A stretch of 37,550 nt of DNA from Candidatus Woesearchaeota archaeon. GTDB lineage: Archaea > Nanobdellota > Nanobdellia > SCGC-AAA011-G17 > GW2011-AR18. Positions 23,587 to 31,802 of the stretch are shown in pieces. The DNA lies in the NCBI GenBank assembly GCA_016179945.1, contig JACPCE010000024.1:2600-40149 (forward strand), read 5' to 3'. Under the pieces are notes generated by a model, which saw only the letters and a list, made by a program, of their open reading frames with translations, had not been told where the DNA came from and did no database searches. Position 1 is the first letter of the stretch. The number at the start of each line of letters is the position of its first letter. A program made the translations under genes and the position numbers.

Positions 23587-24299
23587 AAAACTTCTCGGAG
23601 TTACAAACGTTTTACAAAATGATAATATTTCTTTATCTATATTACTTATTTCTATATCATTTCTATTATTATTAGTAAATTAAAATCCAATTTTAGTTTA
23701 CTAAATCTGTTCTTAGTTCCTATTTCAATAATCTCATTATTTTCATCTATATTAATTATATTTGACAATAATTTATAATTTTTATAACTAATAATTTTAT
23801 TATATTTAATTAATTCACTTAAATAATTATCATTAATTTTACTTTCTTTTGATAAAGATCTTATTGATTTATTATTTTTTATCAAATAATTTTTAATTAT
23901 ACATGAAATTCCAATTTTTATATTAAAAGCAAAATTATTTTTTATATTATTAGGTAACTTTTCGAGATCTTTTAAATAGATTTTAATCTTTCCTTCTATT
24001 AAATTTAATTTCCTAGAACAGGCTATAAAATCCCCAATTTTTAATTCTTTTAATTCTTTCCATAATAAATTACTAGAACTTATAGTTAAGAATTTATGAT
24101 CCCTTGTTACTTCAATTTCTCTACCTGTTCGAGAATTCAATTTATATAAACTACTTTTCTTTTTGCTTATTATAATACCACTTTCTAACTTTATCTTTAA
24201 TTTATTATCCAAAGTATTTACATTAATTTTATTAGAGTAAATTTCTTCTATTCTAACCAATCCTTCTTCAGTTAAAATCCTAGTATTGCCAGAAACACA
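22819..24299 (-). other. Broken or split intein inside XPD Walker A
   Basis: Intein boundaries are clear: Cys1 directly after GLGK (24299) and terminal HN before Thr (22819). Its length, 1481 bases, is not a multiple of three. Frames change between 23652 and about 23670. Adding one base would give LIIIEMI-x-EISNIDKEI, which still lacks the GDG half of dodecapeptide 1, so about ten residues seem deleted as well. Splicing blocks A, B, F and G are intact on the two sides. It could be a decaying intein, a real split intein, or an indel error in an already degenerate endonuclease. Confidence 0.8.
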
Positions 24300-24422
24300 T
24301 TTACCCAAACCAGTTGGAGCATGTGCAATTAAATTTGTTTTATTCTCTATTGTTTCTTGAATTTTTTCAATTAGTTCTTTCTGACCTTCTCTTATATTTT
24401 CATGAGGAAAAAATATATCCAT
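23652..24422 (-). CDS. XPD N-terminus plus intein N-terminal part
   Basis: 256 residues. Residues 1-41 are XPD: IREGQKELIEKI (Q-motif-like) and HAPTGLGK, the first part of Walker A. From C42 the intein starts (CVSGNTRILTEEG, block A), with TRDHKFL as block B TxxH. A helical region rich in Asn, Lys and Ile follows. The frame stops at LIIIEMI, just where the first LAGLIDADG motif should begin; its xGDG part is missing. The ATG has a normal upstream region shared with divergent nrdJ. Confidence 0.85.
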   Translation of the reverse strand: MDIFFPHENIREGQKELIEKIQETIENKTNLIAHAPTGLGKCVSGNTRILTEEGLVRIEEIYSNKINVNTLDNKLKIKLESGIIISKKKSSLYKLNSRTGREIEVTRDHKFLTISSSNLLWKELKELKIGDFIACSRKLNLIEGKIKIYLKDLEKLPNNIKNNFAFNIKIGISCIIKNYLIKNNKSIRSLSKESKINDNYLSELIKYNKIISYKNYKLLSNIINIDENNEIIEIGTKNRFSKLKLDFNLLIIIEMI

Positions 24423-24505
24423 ATATTATAAATGTTTTAAGTATTTTTAACCCTTTAGAAATCTATTTAAACTATATAATATAATGTTCATATAAAAGAG
24501 GGTTT

Positions 24506-26596
24506 ATGTTTGCAAGAAAAATTTCTAAAATAGTAAAGAGAGATGGAAGCGTAGTAAATTTTGATAGAAATAAAATAGTTGCAGCAATTGCAAAGTCAGC
24601 TCTTTCTGTAAGTGAAGATCCAAAAATAGGTAATAAATTAGTAGATAAGATAGAAAAAAAAGCATTTAAGAAATATAAAGGAAGGCTTCCAACAGTAGAA
24701 AATATACAAGATATAATAGAAGAAACTTTGATTAATGAAGACTATCAAAAAATAGCAAAATCTTATATTCTATACAGAGAAAAAAGGCAGGAATTAAGAG
24801 AATCTAAAAAATTATACGGTGTTTCTAAAGATGAGTTAAAATTAAGCATAAATGCAATAAAGGTTTTGCAAAGTAGATATCTTTTGAGAGATGAAGATGG
24901 AGAAATAATAGAAAATCCAATTGATATGTTTAGAAGAGTAGCAAAAGCAGTAGCTTCTGTAGGATCTAAATACAATGAAGATGTAAAAAAATCAGAGCAG
25001 GAATTTTTTGAAATTATGTCAAGACTTGAATTTCTGCCAAATTCTCCTTCTTTGATGAATGCAGGTACAAGATTTCAGCAGTTGTCTGCTTGCTTTGTTT
25101 TAACACCAAAGGACTCTTTATCAAACATTTTTGATACTTTAAAAATCGCAGCATTAATTCAAAAAACTGGCGGAGGAACAGGTTTTTCATTTTCAGAATT
25201 AAGACCAAGAGGATCAATTGTTGGAAGTACAAAAGGAATAGCTTCAGGTCCTGTTTCATTCATGTCTGTATTTGATAAAATGACAGATGTAATAAAGCAG
25301 GGATCAAAGCGAAGAGGAGCAAATATGGGCGTTTTAAGAGTAGATCATCCGGATATTTTGGAGTTTATTACCTGCAAAAATGACCAAAAGGCATTTACTA
25401 ATTTTAATATATCTGTATCTTTAACTGATAAATTTATGGAAGCAGTTATGAAAAACAAAGAGTATGGTTTGATTGATTTAAGAACAAAAAAGACAATTAA
25501 AAGAATAAACGCAAGAAGCATATTTGATTTAATTGTAACAAATGCATGGGCAGTAGGTGACCCGGGATTAATTTTTATAGATAGAATAAACAAACTAAAT
25601 CCATTAAATGAAGAAATAACTGCTACAAATACTTGCGGTGAACAGCCTTTATTGCCTTTTGAATCTTGTGTTTTAGGAAGCGTAAACCTGACAAAATATG
25701 TTAAAAATCAAGATGTGGATTGGAATAAATTAAAAAAAGCAGTAAATATAGGAGTAAGATTTCTTGATAATGTAATTGATACAAATGATTATGTTATAAA
25801 AGAGATTGAAGACATAACAAAATTTAACAGAAGAATTGGTCTTGGAGTAATGGGGTTTGCTGATATGTTAATAATGCTTAATATACCATACAACAGCAAT
25901 AAAGCATTAAAATTAGCTGATAAATTAATGAAATTTATTAATCATGAAGCAAGAAAAGTATCTGAGGAATTAGGAAGGCAGCGTGGAGACTTTCCAAAGT
26001 TCAAGGAAAGCAGATTATATGGTAAATATAAGCATGCAAGAAATGTTGCTGTAACAACAATAGCTCCCACAGGTTCTATAAGCATAATTGCTAATTCATG
26101 TTCAAGCGGAATTGAGCCTTTATTTGCTGTAAGTTATGTAAGAGAGATTTTGGAAGGAACTAAATTAGTCACAACAAATTCTATATTTAAAGAAATTGCA
26201 AGAAAAAGAGGATTTTACAGCCAGGAATTAATACATGAAATTTCAAAAGTAGGAAGTATACAACATCTAAAGCAAGTTCCAGATGATGTAAAAAAATTAT
26301 TTGTGACTGCAATGGATATTGATCCAGAGTGGCATGTTAAAATGCAGGCTGTATTTCAAAAGCATGTTGAGAATGGTGTTTCAAAAACAATAAACATGCC
26401 TGAAAGTGCTTCAAGAGAGGATGTTAAGAAAGCATATTTACTGGCTTACAAACTTGGGTGCAAAGGTATAACAATATTTAGATATGGAAGCAAAGGCGGA
26501 AAACAAGTTTTATACATAGGGGAAGGCTATGAAAAAAGAATAAAAGCACAGTCAGAATTCTCAGGTGGATGTCCGGGAGTTGAATGTGGGAACTAA
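24506..26596 (+). CDS. nrdJ: Class II (adenosylcobalamin-dependent) ribonucleotide reductase
   Basis: 696 residues. It reduces ribonucleotides to deoxyribonucleotides using a cobalamin-derived thiyl radical. An N-terminal ATP-cone (KISKIVKRDGSVVNFDRNKI, to about residue 95) allows allosteric control. The catalytic barrel has redox Cys C196 (LSACFVLTP) and C388, and the radical site N-T-C377-G-E379. QKTGGGTGFSFSELRP and APTGSISIIA are family signatures. The C-terminal CPGVEC is the expected redox-shuttle cysteine pair. The following cobA supplies its cofactor. Confidence 0.92.
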   Translation: MFARKISKIVKRDGSVVNFDRNKIVAAIAKSALSVSEDPKIGNKLVDKIEKKAFKKYKGRLPTVENIQDIIEETLINEDYQKIAKSYILYREKRQELRESKKLYGVSKDELKLSINAIKVLQSRYLLRDEDGEIIENPIDMFRRVAKAVASVGSKYNEDVKKSEQEFFEIMSRLEFLPNSPSLMNAGTRFQQLSACFVLTPKDSLSNIFDTLKIAALIQKTGGGTGFSFSELRPRGSIVGSTKGIASGPVSFMSVFDKMTDVIKQGSKRRGANMGVLRVDHPDILEFITCKNDQKAFTNFNISVSLTDKFMEAVMKNKEYGLIDLRTKKTIKRINARSIFDLIVTNAWAVGDPGLIFIDRINKLNPLNEEITATNTCGEQPLLPFESCVLGSVNLTKYVKNQDVDWNKLKKAVNIGVRFLDNVIDTNDYVIKEIEDITKFNRRIGLGVMGFADMLIMLNIPYNSNKALKLADKLMKFINHEARKVSEELGRQRGDFPKFKESRLYGKYKHARNVAVTTIAPTGSISIIANSCSSGIEPLFAVSYVREILEGTKLVTTNSIFKEIARKRGFYSQELIHEISKVGSIQHLKQVPDDVKKLFVTAMDIDPEWHVKMQAVFQKHVENGVSKTINMPESASREDVKKAYLLAYKLGCKGITIFRYGSKGGKQVLYIGEGYEKRIKAQSEFSGGCPGVECGN

Positions 26597-27182
26597 AAAA
26601 ATAGAAAAAACAAAATTCTGGACAAGATTTATAGACGAGAATAAAATCAAGAAGTTACTCATGAGAAAGCGTGGTTTAGTTTATATTTTTACAGGAGATG
26701 GAGAAGGAAAAACTACAGCAGCATTAGGTCTTGGATTAAGAGCAATAGGACATGGAAAAACAGTTGTTGTAATACAGTTTATGAAAGGAAGAAAGCACGT
26801 TGGTGAATATCAAGTACAAAAATTACTAAAAAACTATGAAGTTTATCAATTTGGAAAAGAACAGTTTGTCGATTTAAAACATCCTGATAAAGAAGACTTT
26901 GAATTGGCCAAGCAAGGCTTGGAGTTTGTCAAACAAATAATAAAAAAAAGACCAGATGTTTTAATATTAGATGAAATTAATATAGCTGTTGATACAGGGT
27001 TGTTAAAATTAGATGATGTTTTGGAAATAATTAGAAGCATTCCAAAAGAAATGGTAGTAATTTTAACTGGAAGAAACGCCTCTAAAAAATTAATAAAAGA
27101 AGCAGATGTAGTAAGTTATATTAAAGACATTAAACATATTTTTAATTATGGTGTTTTCGCCAGAAAATCAGAACAGTATTAA
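26565..27182 (+). CDS. cobA: ATP:cob(I)alamin adenosyltransferase, CobA/BtuR type
   Basis: P-loop enzyme that makes adenosylcobalamin. GDGEGKTTAALGLGLRA is the modified Walker A of CobA/CobO, VVVIQFMKGRKHVGEY the next conserved block, and LILDEINIAVDTGLL the DEIN motif. The listed start (GTG 26565) overlaps nrdJ by 32 bases; ATG 26661 (MRKRGLVYIFTGDG) fits the family's length better, though a short leader helix as in some CobA proteins is possible. Its position after nrdJ makes functional sense: salvage of the RNR cofactor. Confidence 0.88.
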   Translation: MDVRELNVGTKKIEKTKFWTRFIDENKIKKLLMRKRGLVYIFTGDGEGKTTAALGLGLRAIGHGKTVVVIQFMKGRKHVGEYQVQKLLKNYEVYQFGKEQFVDLKHPDKEDFELAKQGLEFVKQIIKKRPDVLILDEINIAVDTGLLKLDDVLEIIRSIPKEMVVILTGRNASKKLIKEADVVSYIKDIKHIFNYGVFARKSEQY

Positions 27183-27193
27183 ATGGAGGTAAA

Positions 27194-27814
27194 ATGTTAA
27201 AGATAAATAAAAAATTTGGGAAAGTTTCAAGTGATAAAATAATTAAAAAAACAATTGAAGCACTTAAGAAAAATGGTATGAATGCAATTATGGTTGAGAA
27301 TAGTAATGAAGCCAAGATGAAGGTTCTTGAGTTAATTCCAAAAAATGCAGAAGTTATGAATATGACCTCTATGACTATAGATGCAATAAATATTTCAAAA
27401 GAGATTAATGAGTCTGGAAATTATAATTCTATAAGAAATATGTTTGCAAAAATAGACAGTAAAGACAAATCTGAGATGAGGAGATTAGGAGCAGTACATG
27501 ATTATGTTGTTGGAAGTGTGCATGCAATAACACAAAAAGGAAATGTTATGATAGCTTCAGCTACTGGAAGCCAATTGCCTTCTTATTCATATGGTGCAGG
27601 AAAAGTTATATGGGTTGTTGGAGCACAGAAAATTGTTAAGGACTTTGATGAAGGACTAAAAAGATTATATGAATACAGCTTTCCTCTTGAAGATGAAAGA
27701 GCTAGGAAAGCATATGGTATGGGAAGTGGGGTAAATAAAATATTAATAATAAACAAAGAATTCCAGCCGGATAGAATTACAATAATAATAGTCAAGGAAA
27801 AATTGGGTTTCTAG
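27194..27814 (+). CDS. LUD-domain protein (LutC/YkgG-like)
   Basis: 206 residues. GMNAIMVENSNEAKMKVLELI, VGSVHAITQKGNVMIASATG and AQKIVKDFDEGLKRL match the LUD domain (lactate utilisation protein C). A Shine-Dalgarno GGAGGT lies six bases before the ATG, so it may be read from the nrdJ-cobA message. In bacteria LutC acts with LutA/LutB; neither is here, so its role is open. Confidence 0.8.
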   Translation: MLKINKKFGKVSSDKIIKKTIEALKKNGMNAIMVENSNEAKMKVLELIPKNAEVMNMTSMTIDAINISKEINESGNYNSIRNMFAKIDSKDKSEMRRLGAVHDYVVGSVHAITQKGNVMIASATGSQLPSYSYGAGKVIWVVGAQKIVKDFDEGLKRLYEYSFPLEDERARKAYGMGSGVNKILIINKEFQPDRITIIIVKEKLGF

Positions 27815-28010
27815 TTAAGGCAATAAATTTATATCCAGCAGTCGTAAGAACACTCATTGCTTTAGCTCTGAGTGAATTGCGTGTAGAATAAGCTTTTTCT
27901 AGTTAAAAATTAAAGAAAATAGCATAGCATTGACGCTATGCTATCGAAACTAATTCGCAGAATTAGTTAGAACTTTCTTTCTTAAAAACTTTGCGTCAGG
28001 AGAATAAACA
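27815..28010. other. Intergenic region with hairpins upstream of TnpA
   Basis: Contains three inverted repeats: CACTCA/TGAGTG (27851-27856/27869-27874), then the two perfect hairpins listed with the element. The first lies in slightly G+C-richer sequence and may be the end of an older insertion. No coding signal seen. Confidence 0.45.
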
Positions 28011-28463
28011 ATGAAAAACGGAATAGAACTAGTGAGAACAAGCAGTACTGTGGGTGAAATTAATTTGCACTTGCAATTGACTCCAGCATACAGAAGGGAT
28101 GTTTTCTTTGATGGCCAAGTCAAAGAATTAACAAAAATATATTTCCTTGAGAAAGCAAAGAAATTAGGCATAATAATTTCTGCAATGGATTTTGGTCCTG
28201 ACCATTTTCATGCTTTCATTAGCAACTGGAAGCATTATTCGGTTGAAAAATTAGCCCATGACCTAAAAGGATTCACAAGTTATGTGATGCGTAAGCATCA
28301 TTGGGACTTGATAAAAAATAAACTTTGGGGAGATAAATTCTGGAGTGAAGGTTACTTCTACAGAACTGTTGGAGTAGTAACTGCTGATGCAGTAAAATAT
28401 TACGTAGAAATATCCTTCACTCTACAAGTATCAATCTTCCACAAAATTTTTATACTATATTAA
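27919..28463 (+). mobile_element. IS200/IS605-type element, TnpA only
   Basis: Two adjacent perfect hairpins precede the transposase gene: ATAGCATAGC-ATTGAC-GCTATGCTAT (27919-27944) and AACTAATTC-GCA-GAATTAGTT (27948-27968). Y1 transposases recognise such subterminal single-strand hairpins. No TnpB gene follows. The right end was not identified, so the outer limits are approximate. Confidence 0.6.
28011..28463 (+). CDS. tnpA: IS200-like Y1 transposase TnpA
   Basis: 150 residues. HLQLTPAYRRDVFF is the N-terminal signature, D64-H-F-H67 (GPDHFHAFI) the HUH metal motif, KGFTSYVMRKHH and FWSEGYFYRTVG are family blocks, and Y130/Y131 in AVKYYVEIS is the catalytic tyrosine. The last 15 residues (FTLQVSIFHKIFILY) do not look like a normal TnpA end, so the C-terminus may be altered by the element's right end. 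A Shine-Dalgarno AGGAG lies upstream. Confidence 0.85.
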   Translation: MKNGIELVRTSSTVGEINLHLQLTPAYRRDVFFDGQVKELTKIYFLEKAKKLGIIISAMDFGPDHFHAFISNWKHYSVEKLAHDLKGFTSYVMRKHHWDLIKNKLWGDKFWSEGYFYRTVGVVTADAVKYYVEISFTLQVSIFHKIFILY

Positions 28464-28475
28464 ATCAATTTGTAT

Positions 28476-29006
28476 ATGAATAACAAAAAGATAGGGATTA
28501 CTTTGCTAATACTTAGTATTTTATTATTTTCAGTTTTGATATCTTATAATTATAAATTAAACCAGCAAAGTCAAATGAATGGCTGCAATCCTAATGCACA
28601 GTGTATGAAACTTTATTCTCTGCTTTCAATAACAAATATTTTTATAGGCATTATATTTTCCCTTATTAGTCTTGGATTTTATATAATATTTTTTAGCAAA
28701 GAAGAGGAAATTTTGTTAAAGAGATTAGAGGAAAATAAAAGACAGCTTACTAAAGAACAAAAATTTGAAATTATGTTAAAGGCTTTAAAACCTGAAGAAA
28801 GGCAGATAATACAAATTATCAGAGAAAATGAGGGAATAACACAAGTCGCATTAAGAATAAAAACTGATTTTTCTAAAACTAAGCTTAGTTTTGTTTTAGC
28901 TGACTTAGAAAAGAATGGATTAATTAAAAAAGAATTATTTGGAAAAACCAATAAGTTATATATAAAAGAAGGTATTTTAAGCCTCTCTAAACATATTCAA
29001 GGATAA
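28476..29006 (+). CDS. Membrane-anchored winged-helix regulator
   Basis: Two N-terminal membrane helices (GITLLILSILLFSVLISY, ITNIFIGIIFSLISLGFYIIFF) with a short outer loop holding two Cys (NGCNPNAQC), then a linker and a cytoplasmic MarR-like wHTH (NEGITQVALRIKTDFSKTKLSFVLADLEKNGLI). ATG 28476 is preferred over the track's TTG 28470; a TATA-like TTTTTATACTATAT lies about 25 bases before. The outer Cys pair next to a cluster of thiol and metal proteins suggests an envelope sensor that regulates it. Confidence 0.7.
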   Translation: MNNKKIGITLLILSILLFSVLISYNYKLNQQSQMNGCNPNAQCMKLYSLLSITNIFIGIIFSLISLGFYIIFFSKEEEILLKRLEENKRQLTKEQKFEIMLKALKPEERQIIQIIRENEGITQVALRIKTDFSKTKLSFVLADLEKNGLIKKELFGKTNKLYIKEGILSLSKHIQG

Positions 29007-29093
29007 ATCATTCTTATTTTCTTATAAATAGGCAAAAACCATATACCGTTTAGAGAGTTAATTATATATATAAGATCAATATACAGAAAATTT

Positions 29094-29792
29094 ATGAGTA
29101 AAGAAATTAAAAAAGAACAAAGTATTTTTAAGAATAAAATTAATTTTTATATCTTTTTGATATTAGCAGCTTTCTTAATAATAAACTCATTTTTAATACC
29201 CAATGTTTTTGCAAGCATTATTTTTGGAGGAAGTAGCACTGGTTCAATAAATCTTGGCGATTTTCAATACGGGTCTAAAATAACTTTAAAACCTATGCCA
29301 CTAGCTTCAGGAGAACAGCCAGCAATTGCAGGATATAAAACTAAAGTGAAAAGCCTTCCTACTATAAGTGAAATTCAAATTAAGCCTTCTACAGGAGATC
29401 CTGCAAAAGATTTGATTAATAATATTATACCTAGTGGAACTCCATGGTATGGAGCAGAAGCAGGTGTAAGTTTTGACGACCCTAAAACTGCCCAGCAATT
29501 ATGGATTAGGGGTGGAGCCATACAACTAAGTACTGAAGAACAGAATAGGTGGGCAAGAATAGTTAATTCTTTTACATGTGATTATTGCTGTGGCAGTCCA
29601 AAAGACCCAACAATAATAACACAGTGTGGGTGTGCTCATTCAAAGGCTGCACAGGGAATGTCAAAGTGGTTTATTAAAAACTATGGCAATAAATATTCAG
29701 ATGAAGAAATTTATGGTGAGATGGCAAGATGGTATGCTGTATGGTATCCAGGACCAACAGTTAAAAGAATACTAGAAGAATCACAAAACTAA
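29094..29792 (+). CDS. Membrane-anchored Cys/His protein (CxxCC...CGCAH)
   Basis: 232 residues. One N-terminal helix (INFYIFLILAAFLIINSFLI) anchors an outer domain. Residues about 160-185 read FTCDYCCGSP and QCGCAHSKAAQGMSKW, a Cys/His array able to bind metal, and YSDEEIYGEMARWYAVWYPG closes the domain. This kind of CxYCCG...CGCxH protein is familiar from archaeal and CPR envelopes, but its function is unknown. It heads the metal/thiol cluster and has its own TATA-like TTATATATATAAG. Confidence 0.6.
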   Translation: MSKEIKKEQSIFKNKINFYIFLILAAFLIINSFLIPNVFASIIFGGSSTGSINLGDFQYGSKITLKPMPLASGEQPAIAGYKTKVKSLPTISEIQIKPSTGDPAKDLINNIIPSGTPWYGAEAGVSFDDPKTAQQLWIRGGAIQLSTEEQNRWARIVNSFTCDYCCGSPKDPTIITQCGCAHSKAAQGMSKWFIKNYGNKYSDEEIYGEMARWYAVWYPGPTVKRILEESQN

Positions 29793-29808
29793 ATATGGGG
29801 GTAAAAAA

Positions 29809-30018
29809 ATGAATAAAAACTTAATCGTTGTTTTGGTTTTAGTTGTTTTAGTTGTAGTATCAGCTATTCAAGCAGTACAACTAATGGGACTAAAAGAGAA
29901 GGTTAGTACAAGCACATCAGGTATTAGTACTAAAACCAGTAGTGCGCCGCATGTAACCACTACAGATAGCAGTTCATCTAGCTTACAAAACCTAGATTCA
30001 ATGGTTGGAGGCTGCTAA
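29809..30018 (+). CDS. Small membrane protein ending in MVGGC
   Basis: 69 residues: one helix (LIVVLVLVVLVVVSAIQAV), a Ser/Thr-rich spacer and a C-terminal LDSMVGGC with the only Cys. The short motif at the very end suggests a functional thiol or a processing site. A G-rich ATATGGGGGT precedes the ATG. Next to the CxYCCG protein and probably linked to it. Confidence 0.5.
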   Translation: MNKNLIVVLVLVVLVVVSAIQAVQLMGLKEKVSTSTSGISTKTSSAPHVTTTDSSSSSLQNLDSMVGGC

Positions 30019-30043
30019 TTTTTTTCTTTTTTTGGAATTACAA

Positions 30044-31180
30044 ATGACTAAAACAAAAATTTATAAAAAATTAAATACTTTAAATTACGAGCCAGTTATT
30101 AATATATTAAGTATAGTTATAGTAGTATTATTTATATTAAACTTATTTTTTATAACCTCATTAACTTCATCTTTAAAGGAAAAATTATTAGAAACAAAAG
30201 AAGCTGCAAGACCTGCAGTATTACAACTAACAGTAATTCAAGCTTCAAATTGCAATGGTTGTTTTGATATTCAGCAAATTGTTGATAAAATTAAATCTTC
30301 AAATGTAAATATAACGCAAGTAGAAACCATAGATTTTGTAAGTGCATTTCCTATTGTATCAGAACTAATTAGAAAATATGATATAAAAAAATTACCTACT
30401 GTTATAGTAAAAGGTGAAATAGTTAAAAGCGGTTTGAATGGTACTCTGACAGGTGCTGGTGATGCTCTTGTATTTACAAATCCAAACCCTCCTTATTTTG
30501 ATTTAGAATCTGATAGTATAAAAGGCATAGTTGCTGCTACAATAATAAATCCAGATAATTGCCAGAATTGTAGTGATGTCAGTCCAGTTTTAAAAGAACT
30601 TAAATCAGGCGGTGTTGTTATAAAAGTGGTAAACTCATTAAGTGAAAAAGAGGCAAAGGAAATAATTGAGAAATATGATATAAAAACATTACCAAGCATA
30701 GTATTAACAAGAGATGCAATGGAATATAGTATAGTTAAGGATAATTGGAGAAATATTGGAACGCAAGAATCTGATGGAAACTTGGTATTAAGATATATTT
30801 TACCTCCATATAAAAATTTGGCAACTGGAAAAATTGACGGATTAGTATCTGTAATTTATATAACTGATTCTTCTTGTAAAGATTGCTATAATGTTAGTAT
30901 ACATAAAAGAATACTGGAAGGGTATGATCTTGTAATAGTAGATGAAAAAACATTTGATGTCTCTACATCAGAAGGGTTTGATTTTGCTCAAAAAAATAAT
31001 ATAACATTAGTACCAACATTTGTGCTTTCTAAAGATGCAAAATATTACCCTGCATTTTATAATGTATTTATTAGGGTTTCAAAAGAATTTAATGAAAATC
31101 TGATATTTAATGCAGTTGAGCTCATGGGTAAATATAAAGACTTAGAAACTGGCAATGTTGTAGAACCTAAGCAAGGATAA
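30044..31180 (+). CDS. Membrane-anchored protein with three thioredoxin-like repeats
   Basis: 378 residues from ATG 30044 (MTKTKIYKK); the track start at 30005 overlaps the previous gene and is less likely. One helix (NILSIVIVVLFILNLFFI) is followed by three domains. Each begins with a CxxC: NCNGCFDI, NCQNCSDV and SCKDCYNV. Each then has a cis-Pro-type loop: KKLPTVIV, KTLPSIVL and TLVPTFVL. This is a tandem of thioredoxin-fold domains facing outward. Likely roles are disulfide exchange or handing metal between neighbouring Cys proteins. Confidence 0.75.
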   Translation: MTKTKIYKKLNTLNYEPVINILSIVIVVLFILNLFFITSLTSSLKEKLLETKEAARPAVLQLTVIQASNCNGCFDIQQIVDKIKSSNVNITQVETIDFVSAFPIVSELIRKYDIKKLPTVIVKGEIVKSGLNGTLTGAGDALVFTNPNPPYFDLESDSIKGIVAATIINPDNCQNCSDVSPVLKELKSGGVVIKVVNSLSEKEAKEIIEKYDIKTLPSIVLTRDAMEYSIVKDNWRNIGTQESDGNLVLRYILPPYKNLATGKIDGLVSVIYITDSSCKDCYNVSIHKRILEGYDLVIVDEKTFDVSTSEGFDFAQKNNITLVPTFVLSKDAKYYPAFYNVFIRVSKEFNENLIFNAVELMGKYKDLETGNVVEPKQG

Positions 31181-31185
31181 TAAAA

Positions 31186-31800
31186 ATGGAAGAACAACAA
31201 GATAATAAAAACTTTGAAGAGCTTACTAAGCACGAGAAAAAACATTTAAAAAAAGAGCAGAGAGAAGAAGAACAAAAACAACATGAAGAAAAAAAATCAA
31301 AAAAAGAATTAAAATCTAAAACAACAAAGTATGTTATTACAGCTGCAGTAATACTATTAATTGTTTTTGGGGGTTATTATTTTATTATAAAACCTATAAC
31401 ATCTTTTAAGCCATATTATTCTGGCTTTTATCACTGGCATGCAAATTTTGAAGCATCAATTTGTGGTGAACCAGCACAAGTAAGATGTGGTGCAGGGATG
31501 TGTGGTCCTATGAATATGCACCATCATAACGATAATATAATTCACATAGAAGGAAATACAATAGCTAAGCAACAAGATTTGCAATTAGGTAATTTTTTCC
31601 ATGGTTTAGGACTGGACTTTTCAAATCAAAGCCTATTAGGTAAGAAAAATGGAGACTTATGTCCAAATGGAAAACTGGGAACTGTAAACATGTATGTAAA
31701 TGGCCAGCAAAATTATGAATTTGATAAATATATGCTAAAAAGATGTGATTCATCAAATATAAAAGAAGATTGCGAAAAAATAGATTTAAGGTTTGAATAA
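31186..31800 (+). CDS. Membrane-anchored His/Met/Cys-rich protein
   Basis: 204 residues. A strongly charged N-terminus (EKKHLKKEQREEEQKQHEEK) precedes one helix (YVITAAVILLIVFGGYYFII). The outer domain has FYHWHANFEASICG, GAGMCGPMNMHHHND and NFFHGLGLDF, a dense set of Cu-type ligands. HxHA...FHGLG returns in the gene at 34385, so the two are paralogues. Metal binding is likely from composition; partner unknown. Confidence 0.65.
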   Translation: MEEQQDNKNFEELTKHEKKHLKKEQREEEQKQHEEKKSKKELKSKTTKYVITAAVILLIVFGGYYFIIKPITSFKPYYSGFYHWHANFEASICGEPAQVRCGAGMCGPMNMHHHNDNIIHIEGNTIAKQQDLQLGNFFHGLGLDFSNQSLLGKKNGDLCPNGKLGTVNMYVNGQQNYEFDKYMLKRCDSSNIKEDCEKIDLRFE

Positions 31801-31802
31801 AA

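Noticed and set aside
27815-28463. TnpB or omega RNA of an IS605 element
   Set aside because: No TnpB ORF on either strand nearby. The hairpin at 27851-27874 is short and alone not enough to call an omega RNA.
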